A stretch of 64,000 bases of DNA from Letharia columbiana (lineage: Eukaryota > Ascomycota > Lecanoromycetes > Lecanorales > Parmeliaceae). Positions within the stretch are counted from its first letter, which is position 1; each line of letters opens with the position of its first letter. Where the stretch lies: contig NW_023501043.1 in NCBI RefSeq assembly GCF_014066305.1, positions 186,001 through 250,000 on the forward strand. Direction: 5' to 3'. The translations under genes were made by a program, and so were the position numbers. This document shows positions 56,819-64,000 of the stretch, piece after piece. The notes beneath the pieces were generated by a model, which did no database searches, was not told the origin of the DNA, and was given only the letters and a program-made list of their open reading frames with translations.

Positions 56819-57925
56819 ATGGAAATCATCCACCAATCCCCTACCTCCTCTTCCTTCACCCCTCTTGCGGTCCACCAATCCCAAACCCCCGACTCCTTCT
56901 ACTCAGGCCCTCCGGTCCTCTACCACCATTCCCCCTCCGCGTCCCTCTTGCTCCATGCTTCAGACCTTGCGGCCGCCCCAGCGCTCGCGGCTCTGGCCAA
57001 TGGCGCACACAGGAGTGCCAATGGTACGGCAACAGTAGCTGTCAACGGCCACGGTGCGGCAGAAGACGAGGACGAGGACGAGGAGTTTGAGATAGCTGGC
57101 GTGGATGTTTGGGTGACTTCTGAGTGCGTGTTTCCTCTGCCCTTTACCCCCCCCCATCCTCCTCTCCCTTCGTATCCCTGAATTCGCACAGGTGTAGCTA
57201 ACCCATTACCCCATCCACACAGGCGTTTCATACTCTACTCCCCCACCCTCTCCACCGGCCTCTCGATCCCCTACCCCTCCATCTCCCTCCACGCCGTCCA
57301 GCGCCCCTCGCACGGGAACCCGGCCTCCCTGTTCCTACAACTCCTCACCGAGGCCCCGACGTTCGATGACCACGACCCCGATTCCACAATCTCGATGACC
57401 GTCGTTCCGGCTGCGGCTGCCGCTGCAACGACGTCGGAGGATGCGCCGGAGCAGGTGGGAGGCGATGCGCCGGAGTCGGAATCGCAGGCCCGGCGGCTCT
57501 ATGCTGCGCTTTCTGCTTGCGCGAATCTGCACCCGGATCCGGCGAGTGGCTCTGAGGGTGATGGGGAGGATGGAGAAGGAGGAGGAGGAGGGCAACGTCC
57601 GGCTATTATGTTCGAGGGAGATCAGGACGTTGGTGGTGTATATCCTTTGAGCAGTGGAGAGGGAGGAGGGGCGGGATTGCCGCCGCCGATGCCGGGGAGT
57701 GGGGGTTGGATCACGGCGGAAAATGTGGGGGAGTTCTTTGATGAAGAGGGGAATTGGAGGGGAAATGGGGGCGCGGGGCAGGAAGTAGGCGTGAGTGGGG
57801 GTGGTAGTGGTGGTTTGGGGGAGGGCGCAGGGACTGTGCGGACGAGGGAGGAAGATGTTGATGGTGAGGATGCAGAGGGAGAGGGAGAGGGTTCAGAAGA
57901 GACGAAGTGGAGGAGAACGGATTGA
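56819..57925 (+). CDS. ICln/Lot5-like PH-domain protein
   Basis: Two exons: 56819-57123 and 57223-57925 (99-bp intron, GTGCGT donor), about 335 residues. The PH-like ICln core spans both exons: GVDVWVTSERFILYSPTLSTGLSIPYPSISLHAVQR, then LFLQLL and an acidic stretch. An Ala/Glu-rich insert follows, then the late strand-helix block (ESQARRLYAALSACANLHPDP; GLPPPMPGSGGWITAENVGEFFDEEGNW), which is diagnostic. The N-terminus is Ser/Pro-rich and the last 80 residues are Gly/Glu low complexity. Animal pICln is an assembly chaperone for Sm proteins in the PRMT5 methylosome; yeast Lot5 is a low-temperature-responsive relative. A role in snRNP assembly is inferred. Convergent with the next gene, 190 bases apart. 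Confidence 0.85.
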
Positions 57926-58115
57926 ACACTACAGGAGCGCCAATGCCATGCAGGTCATGGCATAGCTGGTGTCATGCTCGAGGTGAGCTTGGTGAAAACT
58001 CAAAAGTTGTTGTTGTCACCGCATGCAGTCTGATGAGCCACGAGAGACACGGTCAATTATTATGATTATAGATATCACTAAATGTCAAATAGATAGATCG
58101 AAGCGAACGTTCGAT

Positions 58116-60743
58116 TCAGCGCAGCCAGGCATCCAGCTCTTTCAAAAAGCCATCTCGATCGTACACGCTTCCGGTCGGGCTCTTCCCCAACCTGTCGGTG
58201 TCATCGCTCGGCGGGCCGAGCTTCGTCATGCCACCGAAGATCCGCATGTCCCTCGGCCCCCTGACGTTCTCCTTGCCATTCCCCCCCAGCCCGTCATCGT
58301 CCCCTCCAGCCTTCTCCGCCTGCGAAAAGAGGATCCGACTCCCCGGCCGACCGACCGAGTCCTCGTCGAAAACCGCACCGCTACCGCTCCCGCTCTCCCC
58401 GATGCTCAGATACCGCTTGTGCTCCCTCGACTTCCGGCCCCCGCCGCCGACGACTTCGCTGTTCATCCGCCGCAGCGCGGCGACGCTCCGCCGGAGATCT
58501 TTGACCGGACTGGCGCTCCTTTTGCCGACGCCGCTCCGGATCGGGGAGCGGCGCCGGTCGGGCGAGACGTAGCGGAACGGGGGAGGGCGGGGACCGCCGA
58601 TGCGGCGGATGGGCGTTTTGGGACCCCGCCAGTTGGCGGCGGCGGCGGTTTTGGGCGGCTGTGGCCATGGGAAGTTGAGGAGGGAGGATGGGGGGCGCGA
58701 GTCCGGGTTGGAGTCTTGGTCGGTGGATTGGATGCTCAGGCGGGAGGTGGTGTTGTTTGGTTTCTCTGGATCCGGATGGGTCTCCGTGGGCGGGGCGGGC
58801 AGTGGCCATGCTGTTGGTTTGGGGTTGTCGAAGATTGTCTTGCGGCGGTTTGGATGGGTGCTGGAATGTTTCCGTGCGCTGGGCTTCCGAGTGGGCGTGT
58901 CGACTTCTATGTCCGGGCTGTTGTCGTCTTCCCGGTAGAGATTCATCATGAATTGGGTGGGGGAGAATGGGCTGTTGTTGTCCATCACGCGGGAATTTTC
59001 TCTGTGAAGGCCGAGAGTTGTCAGTGGGGCGAAATCGAAATCTTGTCGCGATGGGGGACGGAAGGTTGTTTGCTTTGGTCTTGTCCCGCGTACCGAGTTC
59101 TGCGTCGTCGAATCTCCATGTAGTAGTTCCTCTTGCTCTTCGAGGGCTGGTGGTTTTGGCGGAGAAGGGACGACGAGGGGTATCTTGGAGATGCGGATGC
59201 ACTTTTGACGTTGATTTCCACTCGTTCTGTCTTTTGGAGCAGCAGCTTTGGCTACTGGCAGGGATTCAATGTCCCATTCTACCGGATTGCTGGTCGCGAT
59301 AGAACACGGCCGCTTTTCCCATGGATCCGAGATTGGACTACCTTCATTACCGGAAACCGCGTGCAAAATTGATGTGGATGCCCGCTTGCTTTTTGTGTCG
59401 TCGTGGATGGTGAAGTCGGTGGCGCGACAAAGAGGCGATGATGGAGAAATGCCGCGTCCAGGTCTTCTAGATTCGGCACTTCTGGGAATCGCGACTCTCG
59501 ACTTTGAGTGAGTGCTTGATGGTTCTTTGGCCAAAGAGGCTCTCGACTCGGCTCGTGATGGCCCATGCAGGGACATTGATAGAGATAGACCGCTGCTTTT
59601 GCTTCGGGGCAAACTCTCCTGGATGCTAGCGCGAAATGATCGTTGTGTGTTCAGTTGTGGTCGGAACGCCATCTGTTTCGCAGCTCCTATTGGACTGGCT
59701 CTGCCTTCCTCGTGAGATGAGTCCCACACAACGTGGTTTATTTCGTATTGTCCGAGTCCTTTACGTGTCGAAGCGGGACTGGGAGGGGACGCAAGAGTGA
59801 TGGATGTGAAATCCGTGCCAGCTTGAGCAAGAACCTTGGGCCAATTGTCATCGAGTATGGAGGTTTGCTCGCTGAACAAACTCCCGCCAGATGCTCGCCT
59901 TGTACTCTGCTCTGGGCTCTTGACTCTCGGCAATCTCTTTGACGTGATCTCGAATGGCAATGGCGGCAATGGTTGCGGAGGAGCGAGGCCGGGCTCTTGA
60001 CTGTACATGCTCTTCGACCGTGGAAACTGCGACGTTCTCCTTGAGGCTCTTGGCTCGGTCTTGCTTCCGTCTGCTATTTCAGCGATCATGCCGTATGAAC
60101 TACTGCGTTGTTGTCCGTGAAATAGCGGTTTTGGTGTGAGATCTGTAGCAAATAACGTTTTTGTGGCATCACTGTCTTTCCCATTGAGATTCAGATTGCC
60201 AATCGAACTCATCTCATCTTTTCGCGGTGTTCCATCGGTGTTTCTCGCGTCCTTGGGAGGCGAAGGGAGGACTTTCTTCGACCTCTCAGTGAACGGAGTC
60301 AGTGTCGATGATGGCATCTTGACCAAAGGTGTGCCATCCGCACGCGTCATTCGACGAGGTAGCGGCCAAGATTGTTGCGGTGCAGCTGGCTCGTGATCAT
60401 CTCGATCGTTCGAACGTGCTTTGGGAATATACGCACGCGGTGGTAGGCTTTCGCGCGATGCCATTGGCGTGTATAAAATGTTGCGATTGTGAGGCGTGTG
60501 CTGAGACCGGTGTACCGAGGCTCGCGTGCCGGGCATGCGCGCAACGTCTTCGTCTGTGATGCTCATGATTGCGTTGGGACTGGTGGGGAAGCCGCTAAGG
60601 CGTCGCTCGCTGGGTGAGTTGATTTGGGAGAGGAGGCGCCGGTGCTTGTGCCGTAGGCCGAGGACTATGAGGATGACAGTAAGGGATGTCAGGCCAACCG
60701 CGCCGGCGATGATTCCAACGAGTAAATATAGGCTTATCGCCAT
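58116..60743 (-). CDS. Membrane-anchored Ser/Pro-rich disordered protein
   Basis: A single exon of 875 residues. A strong membrane segment sits at residues 5-30 (LYLLVGIIAGAVGLTSLTVILIVLGL) followed at once by RHKHRR, so the long C-terminal part should face the cytosol (signal anchor). The rest is Ser/Pro/Arg/Lys-rich and largely disordered, with many potential phosphorylation sites (RRTSQFPRSKS, RSKSSGLSL, RRMNS). Short conserved-looking islands occur (LPPLPFEI; DDNWPKVLAQAGTDFTSI; GLGQYEINHVVW; RLGKSPTGSVYDRDGFLKELDAWLR at the C-terminus). I recognise it only as a type of mould-specific protein, with no domain. A role as membrane-tethered scaffold or signalling target is speculation. No introns needed. 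Confidence 0.8.
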   Translation of the reverse strand: MAISLYLLVGIIAGAVGLTSLTVILIVLGLRHKHRRLLSQINSPSERRLSGFPTSPNAIMSITDEDVARMPGTRASVHRSQHTPHNRNILYTPMASRESLPPRAYIPKARSNDRDDHEPAAPQQSWPLPRRMTRADGTPLVKMPSSTLTPFTERSKKVLPSPPKDARNTDGTPRKDEMSSIGNLNLNGKDSDATKTLFATDLTPKPLFHGQQRSSSYGMIAEIADGSKTEPRASRRTSQFPRSKSMYSQEPGLAPPQPLPPLPFEITSKRLPRVKSPEQSTRRASGGSLFSEQTSILDDNWPKVLAQAGTDFTSITLASPPSPASTRKGLGQYEINHVVWDSSHEEGRASPIGAAKQMAFRPQLNTQRSFRASIQESLPRSKSSGLSLSMSLHGPSRAESRASLAKEPSSTHSKSRVAIPRSAESRRPGRGISPSSPLCRATDFTIHDDTKSKRASTSILHAVSGNEGSPISDPWEKRPCSIATSNPVEWDIESLPVAKAAAPKDRTSGNQRQKCIRISKIPLVVPSPPKPPALEEQEELLHGDSTTQNSVRGTRPKQTTFRPPSRQDFDFAPLTTLGLHRENSRVMDNNSPFSPTQFMMNLYREDDNSPDIEVDTPTRKPSARKHSSTHPNRRKTIFDNPKPTAWPLPAPPTETHPDPEKPNNTTSRLSIQSTDQDSNPDSRPPSSLLNFPWPQPPKTAAAANWRGPKTPIRRIGGPRPPPFRYVSPDRRRSPIRSGVGKRSASPVKDLRRSVAALRRMNSEVVGGGGRKSREHKRYLSIGESGSGSGAVFDEDSVGRPGSRILFSQAEKAGGDDDGLGGNGKENVRGPRDMRIFGGMTKLGPPSDDTDRLGKSPTGSVYDRDGFLKELDAWLR

Positions 60744-61809
60744 GACGCGTCAAGGTCCTCGTGCGGGGACCTACGAGGAGAGCGCAGAATCCACGGGAGT
60801 TGGTGAGTATCTGACAGTTCTTAGCACTGCGAGAGCGCCCTGACATCACTTACAAGAGTGCATTCAGCGTGAGGTAGGATGACAACCACAAAGACTGTAT
60901 GATGAAAGTCCAAACTCAAGTGAGAAAGTTGGAAGTAGAAAACTCTTAAACATCGAGCAAGGGACGTGGGGAATGCGGAATGTCAACAACGCGTTCAACG
61001 GCTGTAGACACAAATACCATTGTCACACCATTAAGTTGATTTGCAGTTAAAGGCGAAAAGGTTCAATATATTGGTTCGATTGTTGTCGCACTGATTACCT
61101 GTTCCCTGGCATCCGCCGTCAAGCATACGACTTTAGCGAAATCTGCTGCAGTAAGGGGGGCATCTTTTGTCCCGTCTTATACAACAAAAAAATGAAGGGT
61201 AAACCCTCATTCTCAATTGTTGCAGTGTGGGTTGTCAAGAAAACCACATAGACAAAGAGGACAGTAGACCTCTGCCGTCTGTCGGGCAATTGGGGAAATT
61301 TTGGAACTCAGATGGAGACCATCGGTGCAGCTGGACCATATGGCTAGTAAAAGCTGGGATTTAATTGTACTGCTCCGAAACTTTAAACGAGCATTAATCC
61401 CAATGTGTGGAACGCAGTGAGGTTGGAGGCCAGAGGTAAAACAACGGACCAACGATGTGTTTCTAATCATAGCTTCAATCTTGAGTCAGGTATGGTGGAG
61501 CCAGTTGACGAGAACCCGGAGAAGTCAGTCCTTCCAGGGATACTTCTGGGCTCAGTTACGGAGACAATGAGCGTTCCCTTTACGTTCCAGACCAGCAGAT
61601 CGTTCCAGACCAGCAGATAATGTGTCTATAATCATGCAGTTATCGCATCTTCCGACACATTGGTGGTAGAGCCAGTGACTCCCGAATTTTCAATCACGTA
61701 GCATCCGCCTTCGTTGTGATTGGTTTGGCCAACGGAACAGAGAACATGTCACATCCCGCACATAAAAGGCGCAACTTCACTCAATACTTCCACATACTGA
61801 ACATCTTGT
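60744..61809. other. Intergenic
   Basis: Promoters of the flanking divergent genes. Contains an 18-bp direct duplication at 61583-61618. No gene supported. Confidence 0.5.
61583..61618. repeat. 18-bp tandem duplication
   Basis: CGTTCCAGACCAGCAGAT is present twice, head to tail (61583-61600, 61601-61618), without mismatch; a recent slippage event about 190 bases before the next ATG. Confidence 0.9.
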
Positions 61810-62631
61810 ATGAATGAGTCAAGAAAGACACACCCCAAAGAGCTTCAGAAGACACTAACCTGGCGTTTGGTCATCTTCCCAGCGATGTCTCTCGCGGTCA
61901 CTTACAAAGATCAACCTCCCACAATGATCGATGATGACTTGCAAGCCTATGGGGAGGCGCAAGAGATGAGGGAGCCAGACGCCGAAGGCGAAGACGAAGA
62001 CGAAGAAGCCGAGGATTCAGAGTCTTCAAGTGACGATGATGCCCAGGAAGACGACGAGAATGATGACTTTGACGAAAATGCCGGCTGGAGCGATGAGGAA
62101 GAGGGAGAGTACGACATCGTCAGAAAGTACAACCTTGTGTGGTGCAAGTCCTGGGAGGGAGAGCAGAAAGCTTACGAGGGTGGAGCCTTCAAGGGGAGTT
62201 TCCTCAATATCCGTGGTTCAGCGGAGCAGGATCAAGGGGTAGAGCCCTTCCGATGCACTGCTGATTTCTTATGGCGCGGTTTCGTTGCGCAATTCACCTG
62301 CACCTACCGCCCTGAGACTCAGTCCTTCACGGACTTTAAGGCGAAGACGAAGACTTTGGCTGGAGGTATGGAAGATCTCCGAGGCGTCAAGGTCCGTTTG
62401 TGGGAAGAGACTTTGAGCAAGGAAATGGGCGAACTGGTTCGAGGGAGAAAGGAGGTCAGAGATGATAGAGACCATCTGTTCCTCTTCGTGCAGATGTACA
62501 CCTGGAAGTTGGGAATCGAAGAAGTGGTATATTTTTTGTATGGGAAGCAGGTGGTCGAGGATGGAGGCCAAGACAATACCGCCTTGACAGAAGGAGAAAA
62601 GGAGAGGTTGGGTTTGCCAAAGAACGAGTAA
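61810..62631 (+). CDS. Acidic protein of unknown function
   Basis: A single exon of 273 residues from the ATG at 61810. An internal ATG at 61885 (MSLAVTYKD) may be the true start. Residues about 50-100 are an extreme Asp/Glu/Ser tract (GEDEDEEAEDSESSSDDDAQ). A compact, conserved-looking domain follows: GEYDIVRKYNLVWCKSWEGEQKAYEGGAFKGSFLNIRG, FRCTADFLWRGFVAQFTCTY, FTDFKAKTKTLAGGMEDLRGVKVRLWEE, HLFLFVQMYTWKLGIEEVVYFLYGKQ. Acid tract plus small domain resembles histone-chaperone or nuclear accessory proteins, but I do not recognise the domain, so no function is claimed. Confidence 0.7.
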   Translation: MNESRKTHPKELQKTLTWRLVIFPAMSLAVTYKDQPPTMIDDDLQAYGEAQEMREPDAEGEDEDEEAEDSESSSDDDAQEDDENDDFDENAGWSDEEEGEYDIVRKYNLVWCKSWEGEQKAYEGGAFKGSFLNIRGSAEQDQGVEPFRCTADFLWRGFVAQFTCTYRPETQSFTDFKAKTKTLAGGMEDLRGVKVRLWEETLSKEMGELVRGRKEVRDDRDHLFLFVQMYTWKLGIEEVVYFLYGKQVVEDGGQDNTALTEGEKERLGLPKNE

Positions 62632-63155
62632 GAGGACAATCCGAGGAGAGGGCAGGAACATAGACTTGTGTCAGAGATCTGGCCCAGGGTAGGAGAAGAC
62701 ATACGATAGATATAAATCCTGTATGATCTAGCAGCTCACCTTCGTGCCAGCTTTAGTATGTTTTTCTTGCCCGTGGAACATCGCCTAGAAAGACATGATT
62801 GTGTTGTTTCTGTTGCATTGAAAATACGCCCAAATCTCTGGACAGCTCAATGATAAATTTGCCCTACTCCTCCTGGGCTACAAAAAGTAAAGGAGTTCGT
62901 GTAGACGTTTATGTCATCAACCGAGGTCAAAAAGTGGCCAATCAGAAAAGCATTAAAGTAAGCGGGGTTCCTGTTGGGGAGTGGAGAGCACTTGCTTTGA
63001 AATGCGCCGGGACCTTTCGATTTCTTAGCTCTGTTCACCCGCATCGAATATACCGTATGCATGTCAATGATTCTTCCGATTCATACTAGATCAAAAGGGT
63101 TGTTGTGAAAGACTTGCTTGATCTTGGATCCCACTGAACGAGTTACTTGTAGTGG
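62632..63155. other. Intergenic
   Basis: Short region containing the SDR promoter; nothing else seen. Confidence 0.5.
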
Positions 63156-64000
63156 ATGAAATTCGAGAAGCTTACCACAACGTCTCTTCTGGCTTACATC
63201 TTCTTCTCGACCACTTTGGTTCTTGCTATTTACTTAAGTTTGAATCAGCACCGTCTTTCGCGTCTCTTAGTACCAACACCGATACATAGTAATTCGATCA
63301 TCATGGGAGGAGAGAAATTGCCTGCCATGGACGGTGGGAACTTCAACCATCACAATACGGTGGCCCCGAAAGAAGAAAAGGTCTTCCCTCTCTTCAACAA
63401 CACAGGCAAGACGGCCATTGTTTCAGGAGCCGGTGCAGGAATTGGATTAGCTGTTGCTCAGGCTTTGGCCGAGTCTGGAGCAAACGTGGCGATATGGTAT
63501 CATGGTAACAAGAAAGCTCTGGATCGTGCCAAAGATATTGAAAATGAATATGGTGTCAAATGTGTGAAAGCATAGTGGCGATGCAGAGACTTCTACTAAC
63601 GCTGTTGCTTAGGCCGAGCATATCAGGTAGATGTCCGAAGCCAGACGCACGTCAAAGAAGTGATTGATGAGATTGTGAATGAGTTCAATGGCCGCCTCGA
63701 CATTTTCGTTGCCAATGCCGGCATCCCATGGTCTCAAGGCAGCTTTCTCGACGGTGAGATCGAACATTACAAGAACGTCATGTCTACCGATATGGACAGC
63801 GTGTATTACTGTGCATATGCCGCTGGGCTCCATTGGAGACGCCAAAAGATGGAGGGGACGGATTTGAATGGAAAGAAGCTCGAGAATTTCAGGTTGGGAA
63901 GTTTCATTGCCACCGCGAGTATGAGCGGGCATATCGTCAACATCCCTCAGCTGCAGGCGGCGTACAATGGAGCCAAAGCCGCAGTCATCCAATTCGGTAT
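63156..64000 (+). CDS. Short-chain dehydrogenase/reductase with membrane leader (partial)
   Basis: Exon 1 is 63156-63561 and exon 2 starts at 63613 and runs off the window (51-bp intron; GTGTGA donor, CTTAG acceptor). The Rossmann motif TAIVSGAGAGIGLAVAQALAE (TGxxxGxG class), ANVAIWYHGNKK, the DV turn after KCRAYQ, NAG in IFVANAGIP, and the expected catalytic Ser (ATASMSG) and YNGAK (Tyr, Lys) are present. The pattern is close to NADP-dependent mannitol dehydrogenase/sorbose (L-xylulose) reductases. Unusually, about 48 residues with a hydrophobic segment (LLAYIFFSTTLVLAIYLSL) precede the second in-frame ATG at 63303 (MGGEKLPAMDGG). The cytosolic form may start there. About the last third of the protein is outside the window. 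Confidence 0.88.

Overview
This window is nuclear DNA of a filamentous ascomycete (Pezizomycotina). Genes are dense and carry many 45-65 bp introns with GTRNGT donors and CTNA(C)-type branch sites. The content is typical of moulds: a CipC-like protein, an SPX-EXS transporter, calcineurin A, fungal P450, NACHT-type NLR and caspase-like genes, and a 2EXR/F-box-like protein. I cannot place it more finely from sequence alone. Gene models below were spliced by hand from reading frames, splice sites and remembered family consensus; no database search was run.

Layout. 1-3315 (minus) is a decayed NLR-type gene (serine-esterase-like N-terminus, NACHT P-loop, ankyrin-like tail) with several stops, frameshifts and no Walker B segment. 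4161-7057 is a HID1 orthologue. After about 2 kb of empty DNA come a small secreted protein (9070-9807, minus), a divergent AMP-binding protein (10741-12518, plus) convergent with a cytochrome P450 (12723-14464, minus), a tRNA-Ala(CGC) (15009-15080, minus), another secreted protein (15554-16287, minus), a thioesterase-like protein that has lost its nucleophile (17470-18198, minus), the CipC-like gene (18866-19459), a frameshifted PEBP-like gene (20115-20936) and a nine-exon SYG1/XPR1-like gene (21399-25092).

25918-39842 is a conserved housekeeping block: TRM61 (minus) divergent from a 13-exon cysteinyl-tRNA synthetase that has an in-frame upstream start, a PhoD-like membrane phosphatase, a small coiled-coil protein (minus), calcineurin A, and a mitochondrial membrane protein. 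41945-42571 encodes a Thr/Ser-rich single-pass surface protein. 43529-44790 looks like an eroded gene. 45622-49213 holds a 2EXR/F-box-like gene whose 3' end appears to overlap that of a convergent mitochondrial protein gene, which in turn is divergent from the mitoribosomal bL19m gene.

49214-54139 is mostly non-coding: a likely 93-residue three-exon gene (51385-51896), a degenerate 115-122 bp tandem repeat, hairpins and a perfect 22-bp palindrome. 54140-56306 is a caspase-like (clan CD) gene broken by a one-base frameshift. It is followed by an ICln/Lot5-like gene, a large membrane-anchored Ser/Pro-rich protein (minus), an acidic protein and the 5' part of a short-chain dehydrogenase with a membrane-anchor leader, cut by the window end.

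The most notable points are: relics of both an NLR and a caspase-like gene (possible eroded self/non-self or cell-death components); three GCCAAG (PacC-type) sites at exact 11-bp spacing upstream of cipC; a predicted pseudo-thioesterase; the dual-start CysRS; and several one- or two-base frameshifts in otherwise intact genes, which may reflect either gene decay or assembly indels.
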